A stretch of DNA of 17,381 nt. It comes from an uncultured Christensenella sp. (lineage in GTDB: Bacteria > Bacillota > Clostridia > Christensenellales > Borkfalkiaceae). This document shows, piece after piece, positions 1-9,400 of the stretch. How positions within the stretch are numbered: the first letter of the stretch is position 1; every line of letters begins with the position of its first letter. A program made the translations under genes and the position numbers. The stretch lies in NCBI GenBank assembly GCA_910578655.1, contig CAJTQE010000023.1, positions 1-17,381 on the forward strand, written 5' to 3'. Under the pieces are notes generated by a model. That model was not told where the DNA came from. It saw nothing but the letters and a program-made list of their open reading frames with translations, and ran no database searches.

Positions 1-1223
1 ACAATTTTGTACTGCGTGGTATTTTTAATCCCACCCGAAAGAGTAATTTGCGCAACATCGAAAGCAAGCAACTGCTGGCCTGCCGCAAGATTGTCGGCAT
101 AGGCTTGCTTTGCATCGCCTAAAAGCGGAGTTCCGTCGTAAATTTTTTCGTCGGTCGGGGTGTAGACGGTTACGTCGCGCTTTAAAATGCTAAGCTCGCC
201 CTTGACTACACTTATTTCGTAACTTTCCGTTGCGTCTATGCCTGCGTTTATAATTAACAGCTGTAAAGCGTTTTCTGTTTTGCCGAAGTCGGTTATACGG
301 GGGACTTCGCCTACAACCCGAACGACGTCCGAAGCTGCAAGATTATCTGCAATTACTTGCTTACTGTCGCCGTATAAAGGCAAACCGTCGTAAACTTTAG
401 TGATAGTCGGCGTAGTTAAGATTACAGGGCGCTTATCGATTGCAAGCGTGCCGTTGACATACTCTATTAAATAGTTATCCGTTACGTCGCGTCCGCCCCT
501 TGAAACGGTACAGCTTATAATATTTTCAACAGGCTGAGCCGTAAAATAAATAACCTGAGTTGCGTAGCTTGCATAGATTTCTTCGCCGTCTGCAAGCGGA
601 GCGTTGTCGCCATTGCAGGTTATGTCGACGATATTTGCGTTTGAATGTTTTGCGCCGTCGTAAACCCAACCGTCGCTTGACGAGGTTACGGTTATTTCTC
701 TCGGCTGAATTTCAAGTTTGCCGAAAGTGCTGATTATTTGATAATTGCGCGTTACGTCGCTATTCTCACCGTCGTAGACGGAAATTAAAACTTCATTTAA
801 CGCGCCTGACTGCGCAACTTCCGTAATTCCGCTGTAATAGCTCACCTTGTGCTTATGCCCCGTGACAAAAGCGCTTTCGTCTATCGTATAATCTTTAAAC
901 TCGCTTTCGGAAAGCAGAGTACCGTCATAAATTTTAGTGCGGTCAACCGTTGTAAGCGTAATCGGACGGCGCGTGATTTCAAGCATACCGTAGTCATAAG
1001 TCAGACGGTAGTTTGAAGTTACTTCCTCGCTTCCGTCGAACACTGTGAAAGTATACTCGTTGATATAGACGCCAGCGTCTGTTTTTTCGGTAAGCGGCTG
1101 CGACTGTAAAAGAGTGTGTCCCTCGATTAAACCCGTTTGTGCGTATCCGTTTTGAACAAACGGCGTACCGTCGTAAACCTTGGTTGCCGACTGTGTGGTC
1201 ACAGTGACCGGACGGGGTTCAAC
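1..1223 (-). repeat. YDG/MBG-like protein repeat array (5 visible units)
   Basis: Within the partial surface protein, residues 318-724 contain five units with the motif V/I-YDG at about 334, 416, 505, 595 and 679, spaced 82-90 residues. Each is followed about 50 residues later by an N-D/E-V-T-x-N-Y-type motif and then a strand ending in K/R-R-P/D before the next unit. The array continues beyond the window, so the number of units is a minimum. Repetition is at protein level; the nucleotide sequence has diverged. Confidence 0.75.
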
Positions 1224-2174
1224 CGTAAACGTTGCGGTTGCGTAAGTAACGTTGTAGTGGGACAAAACGTCGGCAGAGCCGTTTTTAATTGAAGTTTTAT
1301 CGGGCACTATCTGTATTGTGTATACGCCTGCGTTGACGGGGAAACCGTCAAGCGCGTTGCCTGCGCCGTCGAAAATTTTAGTTTCGATATGCGCGCTGTC
1401 GCCGTACAGCCCGTCAATGCTATCCTGTGTAAGCGTGCTTTCGTAGTCTATTTGTTTTCCGATATAAGTTGATGTAAATGCCGACGGAGTCAGCGTAATG
1501 TCTCTCGGCAAAAGCGCAATTACTTTTTCCGGTACGGTAATATCGTAACAGAAAGAAACGTCGTTACCATTTTTATCAAGCACTTTGATAGAAACCGAAC
1601 TGATAAAAGTTGAGTCAAGTTCCGGATTGTCGTAGCTGACCCTTGCCGCCTCCTTTACAAGTCTGTCGCCGTTTATGAGGTTGCATACGAAGTTTTCGGG
1701 CAGCTCGCCATAGATTGCGCTGTCGCTCAATATCTTAAACTCTATCGGCATAGCCTCTATTTTAAATTCTTTGGGAGTGCCGTAACTTACACCGAAAGTT
1801 TTTTGGGAAACCGTTCTTACGAAATAGTTGCCGGCAACCGTGGGAAATTCTTTCGTCCAAACGAGATTGCCGTCGGCTTGCGAAGAGCGTCTGTTCATTT
1901 TAGCAGGCGTTCCGTCCGCAACGGCAAACTCTAACCCTACGTCGCTGAACAGCGCTTTGGGTTGCTGAATGTTTTCAAAATAGTCGTCACCGTAAACTAT
2001 TTTTTCGGGCAGGACGATATCTTGCGTAATAATACCCTTCGTGAATATAAACGCCGTAACCAATGCAAGCAACAGCGCAAAAAGGGCGATAAACAGCGCG
2101 CGGAAACGGACGATAAAATTCTTTATCGCCGCAATGCGCTTTATTTTGTTTTGATATGTATCGTAAGAAATCAT
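1..2174 (-). CDS. Membrane-anchored YDG/MBG-repeat surface protein, partial (C-terminus off the left edge)
   Basis: The open frame reads from an ATG at 2174 to the window edge without a stop, giving at least 724 residues. GGAAAGG lies 6 bases before the ATG. A basic N-terminus (K10, K12, R13, K18, R23, R25) precedes one hydrophobic segment at about residues 26-45, so a type-II protein with its bulk outside the membrane is predicted. Residues 50-315 are beta-type sequence without a clear YDG motif. From about 318 onward come repeats of 80-90 residues, each opening with K-[VI]-YDG-x-[PL] (near 332, 414, 503, 592 and 677) and closing with D-V-T-x-N-Y-like motifs (near 384, 473, 563). Known: YDG/MBG-like domains occur in large bacterial extracellular proteins as structural or adhesive modules. 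This is the last visible gene of the operon and resembles the upstream 917-residue protein, so the pair look like diverged paralogues. Ligand and function are unknown. Confidence 0.88.
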   Translation of the reverse strand, partial: MISYDTYQNKIKRIAAIKNFIVRFRALFIALFALLLALVTAFIFTKGIITQDIVLPEKIVYGDDYFENIQQPKALFSDVGLEFAVADGTPAKMNRRSSQADGNLVWTKEFPTVAGNYFVRTVSQKTFGVSYGTPKEFKIEAMPIEFKILSDSAIYGELPENFVCNLINGDRLVKEAARVSYDNPELDSTFISSVSIKVLDKNGNDVSFCYDITVPEKVIALLPRDITLTPSAFTSTYIGKQIDYESTLTQDSIDGLYGDSAHIETKIFDGAGNALDGFPVNAGVYTIQIVPDKTSIKNGSADVLSHYNVTYATATFTVEPRPVTVTTQSATKVYDGTPFVQNGYAQTGLIEGHTLLQSQPLTEKTDAGVYINEYTFTVFDGSEEVTSNYRLTYDYGMLEITRRPITLTTVDRTKIYDGTLLSESEFKDYTIDESAFVTGHKHKVSYYSGITEVAQSGALNEVLISVYDGENSDVTRNYQIISTFGKLEIQPREITVTSSSDGWVYDGAKHSNANIVDITCNGDNAPLADGEEIYASYATQVIYFTAQPVENIISCTVSRGGRDVTDNYLIEYVNGTLAIDKRPVILTTPTITKVYDGLPLYGDSKQVIADNLAASDVVRVVGEVPRITDFGKTENALQLLIINAGIDATESYEISVVKGELSILKRDVTVYTPTDEKIYDGTPLLGDAKQAYADNLAAGQQLLAFDVAQITLSGGIKNTTQYKI

Positions 2175-2188
2175 ATCGAACCTTTCCG

Positions 2189-2216
2189 CAGTTTAATTTT
2201 TACAGTTTAATTTTTA
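2189..2216. repeat. Perfect 14-base tandem duplication after a stop codon
   Basis: CAGTTTAATTTTTA occurs twice back to back (2189-2202 and 2203-2216). Read on the minus strand each unit begins with TAA. The first TAA is the stop codon of the 917-residue gene, so the duplication lengthens the 39-base gap before the next gene. Confidence 0.9.
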
Positions 2217-4967
2217 TGGAATAATAGTTCCCAGAACGCTTTCGGGTAAAATGTAGTTATCGGTTACGTTGACGTCGTCGCGCTGAATCGTTACGGTTGA
2301 AATATTCAAAACCGTTATATTTCCGCTTATGCTGACGGCGGCAAATTTATTTGTATAACCGACAAAATCACCGTTTGCAAGATTAGACACTACTACCAAA
2401 CCCGTCAAATCCGCACCCGTACCCGGAACCCCTTTAAGAGGCTTAAGAGAAATATCAAGTTTTCGCCTTATGATTTTGACTTCAACTTTTGAATTTTGCA
2501 AATTTACTTTAACGTTGTCGGGGTTGACGCTTGCACCCGTATCAGAAAACATCAAATCAACGTATGCAAATTTCAGACTATACGCCGCCTCTTGCTTTGT
2601 GTCCCCCTCGCCGTCGAATTTGACGTTTACAGCCTTTTCTTCAACCTTGCAGTTTTTAATTGCAAACTGCGTGCTTGGAATTGCGCAGGTTAAGGTTAAA
2701 TCTTCAATGTTCGGCTGGAATGGCAAGCCGTTATACACCGAAGTCAAAGTACCGTTCGAGCTGACGGTCACTGTCAGGGGGCTTATAGTAAATTTGCCGG
2801 TGACGGTAATTTTTTCATATGGGGTTTCATATACAATTTCCGCGTTGTAAACACCTGCGTCAACCTTATTTTCTATGCTGGAACTTATACATTGTATTTC
2901 ATTATAATCGATTTCTTCAATATCGCCGACGACGTCCGTTAAACTAAGTTCTCCAACGGAACGGGCGTTGTAAACTTTTCCAAGTCTTTCCTTAGCAGAC
3001 GCATAAATATTTTTCTTTATAATGGTGAATTTGCTGTTTCCTTTCGTAATTTCGTAATTGACGCTTAAATCTTCACCCCAAACAAAGTCAACATAAAATT
3101 CGCCGATGCCGTTATACTGTCTGTTTGCAATTGTAAACAATTCCGCGCTTGCCCCGTTGCACCTTAAATAATTTGAAAGTGCGATGCCCGTTATGCCGTT
3201 TTTAGAATATTCGACAACGCAGTCGTCAAGATATACGGTTATCGCTTTTTTCGTGATTTCCAAATTGCCGTAGTTTTCTGTCAATTTATAAAACGCGGTT
3301 ACGTTTTGTCCGTCTGAATTGTAAATTGCAAACGTCGGCCTGTTAATCACGTTTACAGCATTAACTATGCTTGCCGTTTCGCTTACCAGAAACGTATCGC
3401 CGAACGCAAGCAGTCCGTGCACGGGCTGCCCGCCTGAAAGCGGCTGCCCATCGTATTCTTTGGTTTGGGAATGCGTTATAACTTCAAGCGGTTTGCGCGT
3501 AATTTTTACCCTTGTTTTAAAGGTTAAAATATTGTCTATTTCGTAGTAGCCGAGCGCATTGTTACCCTGTGCGTCAACAAGCGTGAACGACAAAATTTTA
3601 GCGTCTGACGCAATGTCTGCGTTTTCGGCCGATACGGGGGCGCAAGTCACGGACTCGAAACGGTGACCTTCGGCAAGCTGTTTGTTGAACGATATCCCAC
3701 TGTCCGCAGAAAACACAAAGTTGCCGTCGTACTCTTTTTCAAGTGTTCCGCCTGCAACCAAAGAAACTTTTCTGCGCGTAATTTTTACGTTGCCGGAAAC
3801 AACCGTTATATTAAAATTTTGAGTGATATCTTCAGTTCCGTCAAGTACTTTAAAATCCGAAACGGTATAAGTCGTATTGCCTATTTCCTTAAATGAGCTG
3901 AACAGGGTTTCAAGACTTTTAACGTCAAACTGTAACTGCGCGGACCCGACCAACGACGAAACGGAATATAGCTCCGTCAAGTCATCGGGAATTGCAAACG
4001 GATTGCCGTCATACTCCTTTTCCTGAGATTTGAGCGTTACTACAAGATTAGACTTGTTTACCGTAAGATAACCGACACCTGTAGTTAAATCGTAATTTTC
4101 GGTTACATTGTTGCCGTCAACGTCCAAAATTACGGCTTTTGCAATAACTTCAAGGGTTTTGCCTACCGAAGTTACCGAAGCGATGCCGCCGTCCCTTGCC
4201 TCAAATTTAATTGCCGCGTAATGCCCCGAAACAAGCGAACCGTTTTCTAAATTGTACTGTGAACAAGTTAACGGCTTACCGTCGTAATCTTTTGATGCGC
4301 TGACGGGAGAAATTTTAAGCGGACGCTTTACAACGTTGAACCTGCCGCTGAGGAATATACCGTAATTATGAGTTACGTCATAGCCGTTGGCGTCGGAAAC
4401 AGTTACGTCGATATCAGGCGCGTTAATAGTTTTGCCTGCAACTACATTGCCTGCATTTTCAAGCCATTCGTCTTTTATACTCAAAGTTATGCGGTTTCCC
4501 TTAGCAAGTAAACCGTTCGTTACGGTGTAGCTTTCGCCTATGTCGATTTTAGAGCCGTCGTAAACTACGTCCTGTGCGGTTATTGTTACCTCTATATTGC
4601 AGGGCACAACGGAAAGCACGCCTGATTTGACTTTTATCTTGTATTCATTGCTTACGTCATATCCGTTTTCGTTTACTATCTTTACGTCAAGTCCGCAAAG
4701 AGAATTTCCTACTTCAACCCGTTCTCCCTTAAACGATACTACGGGTTTATGTCCCTCTATTAAAGCGCCTTCGCTTAAATGATAACTATTCCCCTTTAAC
4801 GGCGTACCGTCATATGATTTTGACGCATCGTCAACTGTAAATTCAAGTGCAATGGGGTCTGCTTTTATCGAACCCGTAAGGGAAAGCACGATAAACGTTG
4901 CAAGCGCAGTACCGATAAGCAGCACGATTATGCCGAAAATTAACAGTGATTTTCTGAACTTAGTCAT
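2214..4967 (-). CDS. Membrane-anchored YDG/MBG-repeat surface protein, 917 aa
   Basis: The ATG at 4967 sits 6 bases after AAAAGGAGA, and that ribosome binding site overlaps the stop of the ATPase gene, so co-translation is likely. Residues 1-7 are basic (K3, R5, K6), and one hydrophobic helix spans about 8-30. The rest should lie outside the cell. The outer part is a run of about ten 80-94-residue beta domains. Clear YDG motifs begin at 52, 136, 228, 319, 413 and 505; degenerate forms (YSKNG, YNAR, YNG) lie near 587, 666 and 745. D-V-T-x-N-Y-type motifs stand near 104, 197, 287, 380, 555 and 899. There is no LPxTG signal and no C-terminal membrane segment, so the only visible anchor is the N-terminal helix. 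Role inferred: an extracellular stalk, adhesin or scaffold working with the cytoplasmic AAA proteins of the same operon. Substrate or partner is unknown. Confidence 0.92.
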   Translation of the reverse strand: MTKFRKSLLIFGIIVLLIGTALATFIVLSLTGSIKADPIALEFTVDDASKSYDGTPLKGNSYHLSEGALIEGHKPVVSFKGERVEVGNSLCGLDVKIVNENGYDVSNEYKIKVKSGVLSVVPCNIEVTITAQDVVYDGSKIDIGESYTVTNGLLAKGNRITLSIKDEWLENAGNVVAGKTINAPDIDVTVSDANGYDVTHNYGIFLSGRFNVVKRPLKISPVSASKDYDGKPLTCSQYNLENGSLVSGHYAAIKFEARDGGIASVTSVGKTLEVIAKAVILDVDGNNVTENYDLTTGVGYLTVNKSNLVVTLKSQEKEYDGNPFAIPDDLTELYSVSSLVGSAQLQFDVKSLETLFSSFKEIGNTTYTVSDFKVLDGTEDITQNFNITVVSGNVKITRRKVSLVAGGTLEKEYDGNFVFSADSGISFNKQLAEGHRFESVTCAPVSAENADIASDAKILSFTLVDAQGNNALGYYEIDNILTFKTRVKITRKPLEVITHSQTKEYDGQPLSGGQPVHGLLAFGDTFLVSETASIVNAVNVINRPTFAIYNSDGQNVTAFYKLTENYGNLEITKKAITVYLDDCVVEYSKNGITGIALSNYLRCNGASAELFTIANRQYNGIGEFYVDFVWGEDLSVNYEITKGNSKFTIIKKNIYASAKERLGKVYNARSVGELSLTDVVGDIEEIDYNEIQCISSSIENKVDAGVYNAEIVYETPYEKITVTGKFTISPLTVTVSSNGTLTSVYNGLPFQPNIEDLTLTCAIPSTQFAIKNCKVEEKAVNVKFDGEGDTKQEAAYSLKFAYVDLMFSDTGASVNPDNVKVNLQNSKVEVKIIRRKLDISLKPLKGVPGTGADLTGLVVVSNLANGDFVGYTNKFAAVSISGNITVLNISTVTIQRDDVNVTDNYILPESVLGTIIP
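2688..4844 (-). repeat. YDG/MBG-like protein repeat array (about 8-10 units)
   Basis: Residues 42-760 of the 917-residue protein. The YDG or degenerate YNG-type motif recurs at intervals of 84-94 residues. The first six copies keep Y-D-G; from residue about 587 the motif decays, so the membrane-proximal units are the best conserved and the distal ones have drifted. The last 150 residues have the strand pattern and one terminal V-T-D-N-Y motif but no YDG. Confidence 0.75.
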
Positions 4968-4979
4968 TGCTTTCTCCTT

Positions 4980-6410
4980 TTAAACGTTTTGTTCTATTAA
5001 TCTTATTTGTTCTTTGCAAAGCGGAAGTTTGTTTTCTCCGAACAGTTCGTCCAGATATGAACACGTCGCGTCCGCCATTTGCTTTACGTATACGGGATTT
5101 TTCGATTCTAACTTCCTGAATACCTTTCTCGACAGTATATCGTCCAGTGCCTCTACCTCGCTCCCTCCGCACGCAACCATTACCGGTACGTAGCTTTTTA
5201 TCTGCTTCATTATTCGGTTGCCGAACGTGATATGGAACGTTTTTATCATATACTCGTCGAGTTTCTTTATTCGCCGCATATTCCTGTCCGTTATATCAAA
5301 CTCTCTCTGCGCCCTTATATATAACTCTTCAAGCCGCTTTGACGATATTTTCTTTTGTCCGTATTCCTTTACTTCAAACGGCACTGCCTTTTTATCTAAG
5401 TTAAGTACCATTGCCCTGTCGTATACCTTATCCGATATTGCAAACGTACTGTCGTCGTTGTTTGCCGTGCCTATAAACCACATATTCGTCGGCAGTCTTA
5501 ACTTTCCGTTGCTTTGCAGCAGTTTCGGGTCGTCCTCCCTCTTATCCGCCACTACGTCCAGATTCCTTCCGTCTGCGTTCGGTATTTCCAACAGCGATAA
5601 AAACTCCGCAAAGTAATATTCTACCCTTGCTATGTTCATTTCGTCCAGCACCGTTATGTATATCTCGTCGTTATAATCCGCCTCATACATCTTATACAGC
5701 AGCGTTGTTTCGTTGAACTTTCGCGTAAACTCGTTGTAATATCCTACTAAGTCCGTACGCTCTTTCCACATCGGCTGTATCGGTACAACCACCGTCTTAT
5801 TGTCCAGAAACTCGCCGAACGCGTATGCCAGCGACGTCTTACCTGTTCCCGACATTCCCTGCAATATTATCAACTTCGTTACCGCAAGGCCGCCGATAAA
5901 TCTTCTTATATCTTCTATGTCGTAGTACAGTTTCAATGCCCCTGCCGAATAGTTACGGAACTCCTCGCATATCTCCTTTAAGCTCATTTCCTCGTCGTAT
6001 TTGGGCGGAGTGTACTTTTCGTAATACTTGTCTATTTCCGTAAGCATATAAAACCGCGACCCCCCGTCATCTTCCGCTTCGCCTTCGGAGGCAACCGGCG
6101 ACGGTGCGCCATTAACCGCTTGCGGAACGACTACATTCCGACACGCCAGATCTTTGACAGGTTCAAGCTCCTCTTCGATAGTCTTTCGCGCAGTTTCCAA
6201 AATTTGCTGACGTTCGCTTTTCTCATCGCCTTCAAGCGCGTTTTTAAGGGCGGCTACGCGGTTGAACTCTGCAATTATAACGCGCACAACGACGGCAATA
6301 ATCAACACAAGAACAAGCCCTGCATAAATAAGCAGAGCGGTTTTGCTTGTAAGCCATACCCAAATTTTATTGCCGATTGCATTCCAATCGATTGAAAGCA
6401 TTGCGTTCAC
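4980..6410 (-). CDS. Membrane-anchored McrB/MoxR-like AAA+ ATPase, 476 aa
   Basis: The start is placed at the GTG at 6410, because AAAGGAG lies 8 bases upstream. An upstream in-frame start at 6446 would overlap the previous gene and has no site, and the ATG at 6401 is too far from it. One membrane helix spans about 24-46, followed by a charged helix (50-85) and a flexible linker (98-118). The AAA+ core follows: Walker A GMSGTGKT (185-192), a W-K-E-R-T-D-L-V-G-Y-Y segment (215-225) typical of the AAA_5/McrB-MoxR group, Walker B ITVLDEMN (252-259; D256, E257), a sensor-1 region with N317/N318, and R332 as a likely arginine finger. A helical region lies from about 355 to 476. It should be an active, probably hexameric ATPase on the inner membrane face. 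Codon usage changes sharply at about 6060. There is no McrC-like nuclease beside it, so classical restriction is unlikely. The target is unknown. Confidence 0.93.
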   Translation of the reverse strand: MNAMLSIDWNAIGNKIWVWLTSKTALLIYAGLVLVLIIAVVVRVIIAEFNRVAALKNALEGDEKSERQQILETARKTIEEELEPVKDLACRNVVVPQAVNGAPSPVASEGEAEDDGGSRFYMLTEIDKYYEKYTPPKYDEEMSLKEICEEFRNYSAGALKLYYDIEDIRRFIGGLAVTKLIILQGMSGTGKTSLAYAFGEFLDNKTVVVPIQPMWKERTDLVGYYNEFTRKFNETTLLYKMYEADYNDEIYITVLDEMNIARVEYYFAEFLSLLEIPNADGRNLDVVADKREDDPKLLQSNGKLRLPTNMWFIGTANNDDSTFAISDKVYDRAMVLNLDKKAVPFEVKEYGQKKISSKRLEELYIRAQREFDITDRNMRRIKKLDEYMIKTFHITFGNRIMKQIKSYVPVMVACGGSEVEALDDILSRKVFRKLESKNPVYVKQMADATCSYLDELFGENKLPLCKEQIRLIEQNV

Positions 6411-6418
6411 GCAGTGTA

Positions 6419-6425
6419 CTCCTTT
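6419..6425 (-). promoter_or_regulatory. Ribosome binding site fixing a GTG start
   Basis: AAAGGAG on the minus strand lies 8 bases before the GTG at 6410. It overlaps the TAA stop of the upstream GH3-like gene (6426-6424), so termination and re-initiation are probably coupled. Confidence 0.8.
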
Positions 6426-9400
6426 ATACGGTTGCGATAAGCGCACGCTTTACCGCACTTAAATTTTCTTCACTGAACAGTTTTTCTATTATGCCGAAAA
6501 GCGTTTTGCCGCCCGCTTCCTTTTTATAGGCTTTGGAAACTTTCAGAAGTGGAACTATTTTTGCGGTAAACATATTTATAACCGCTTCAGATTCGTCGCC
6601 GCCGCATTCCAAAAGTACGGAAGTGTACTTTTCAAGCTGTAACAGCGACTTATTGTCTATACTGAATTTTTCGGTTGCATTGACCGCTTCCGTAAATACG
6701 TCAAGCTTTTTCCACACAGCCTCTCTGACGAAGAACTGCTCCCTCGCCTCGTTTACAAGGTCTGCAAGCGCAGGGCGTGAAATTACTTTTATTTCCTCTT
6801 CGCCGGCAACGGGCGCAACTTTTGTAGCGACAATATCAACAGTAATACTTGCGTGCGCGACGGACGGCGTAATCTCTTCCGGAAAACTGTCCGATGACGG
6901 AACAAGCAGGAAACAGACGTTTTGGGGCATTTTAAGCGAAACGTCATCGCTGATTCTTATAATATGCTCCTCCGTGGGGAAGTTGGCATAGTCCAAAAAT
7001 GCCGAAAAATAATCGTTTAAGTTGCTTGCGCTGACGTTATCAAGCAAAATTGCACAGTTGCGGTCGGGCGTTTTGCCTGCCGAATTTATCGCGTTGGAAA
7101 TATCGGAAAGAACGTAGTCGTCCTCAGCGCCGCCCTTTTGCCAAAGCAAATCCTCCTGAGAGGTCCACTCGTCCGACGCGGTAATTCTTCCGCTTACGGC
7201 AAAGTACTCGCACATCGCCTGCAAAAATGCGGGAAGCGCTTCCTTGTTCTTGCAAGAGATAATTATAATTTTACCCGAAGCCATTGCCGCAAGTATCGAC
7301 CTTATTGAGGAAATTTCTACCGATACGCCCTTAGTCGACGCATATTTTCTAAACGAAGTACACAGTTCGCCAAAGGAAACTTTTTGCGAAAACTCAATCT
7401 CTTCTTCCTCTTCGGCAAACGTAGCGTCGTAACGGCGGACTACTTCCTCGTCAACTTCTTCCTCGTCAACGGGGTCAAATTCGACGATAGGTTTTTCTAT
7501 CGGTTTCGTGTAGGTAACTTTTGCAACTTCTTCAAATTCTTTTACATTATCGACCATATCGGTTATAACTTCGTTGGGGTGAAGATATTTTTGAAGTTTA
7601 CGCCGTTTGGAAATTACTATTATATATATCAGCGCAAGCAAATTACCCGCAAACAATAATACGCCCACAACTATATATAGCAGCAAAGTTTTGTCTGCAA
7701 TTAAGTTCGTTAACAAAAGCCCTATGCCCATTGCGTCATAATACAGCGTAAGCATAATCACAACAAACAGTCTGAAACCGTAAGAGAGTTTCTTTTTCTC
7801 TCTGCGTATGAATTTGTCAAGTTCGGTATCGGTAAAGCTTATAGCTCCGCTTTTTGAACTTGTAACCAACTTGTTTTCAACCGCCTTTTCGAAAGAACGT
7901 TCCTTCAAATCGAGCTCGCCCGTAAGCAAAACAGCGTTGGCATTGTCGCAAATACTAATTTCATATTTGCCGCCCTGAACCATCAGGCGGTCATTCTGCC
8001 CGTCGTACACCCTGAAAGTTGTATCCGTAAACTGAAATTCAACTTTTACGGAATCTCCTTTCTTTATGAAAACTTTTCGATAACCGCGAAGAACGCGGTT
8101 GGCAAGTCCGCCGCGCGAACCTGCACGTTTGACGAACAACAAAAGCGTACAATATCCGTCGAACGAACCGCTGTTGGAAACGGTACAACTTGCAAAAGTT
8201 TCGGTAAGTTTCAAATTTTTATATTCGAACCGTGTGTATGAAAGTCCGAAGCCGAACGGATAAGCGACGTTTGCCGCCCCGACGCTGCAATATGCAGGGA
8301 CGCCGTCTTCAAGTTTTACCGACTCGTGATTTTTATAAAAAGTATCAACAAGTTTGCCCGACGGAGAAATTTCGCCGGAGATTATATCGAACACTGCCTG
8401 CGCGCTGCCCTGTCCTGCGTTATATAAAAACAGCACTGCTTCGCATTTGTCTGCAAAAGAGATATTTATAGCCCGTTCCGCACTGACTACGGCAATTATT
8501 TTTACGCCCTTTCTTGAAAGCGCGTCCAAAAGCTCTAACTGACCCGTAGGAAGATTAGTTGCTCCGACACCTGCGCAAAGATAAACTATTGCACATTTTG
8601 CATCGTCGCACAGCCCCAGCGCAGTTTCAATCAAATCGAGGCGTTTGGTTTGGTTCGCCGCATAGCCGTGCGCATAGCCGACGGCGTTAATATTTTTGTA
8701 GCCGTTTATTTCGTCAAACGGACGGTGAAGCGCGGTAGGGCTGTTTTTGCCCGTTATGCGGTAATCATTGTTTGTTGCGTACTCACCGATAACCGCAACG
8801 GGCACGTCCTTTTTAAGCGGAAGAATACCGCTATTTTTAAGCATAACAACCGACTGCTGCGCAGCGCGGTACGCAAGCTTATCGTGATATACTTCATTGA
8901 AAACGGGATCGTGTTCAACCCTGCTTGCACGCGTGCGCTGTTCTTCAACCGAAGAAGGTCCGCACTCTTTAAGCGAAAGAAGCAAGCTTATCATTCTGTC
9001 GCACGCTTGATTAATCGCCTCCGCGTCTAATATCTCACCGTCCCTTATGCGACGGTCGAATTCAGCAAGGTTAATCTCCCCGCTGTCAAAAAGTTCTTTT
9101 GACTTTACGTATTTTTCGGTCAACTCGACAAGGTAGTCCTCAAGCCCCTCCGACGCACCGCCGTCAACGAAAATAAGAGTTGCACCGCGCGAGATATATC
9201 TTGCTACGTCAATTCCGTTTTCGGCAACGCCGAAAATAAGTCCCTTAAACTTATAAGTTTTGACAAGCTCCTCCGCTTCGTCAACGCTGTATACCCTTAA
9301 AGAGCTTACTTTGTTTTCAGAAAGTACGCCGTCTTTTATATTTCTGACGGTTTCGTTTAAGACGTATATATTTTGCGTTGAAGGACAATCGTCAAAGTTT

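Noticed and set aside
4980..6410. Restriction (McrBC) interpretation of the AAA+ gene
   Set aside because: There is no McrC-like nuclease or DNA-binding domain in the operon, the protein is membrane anchored, and neighbours are surface proteins.
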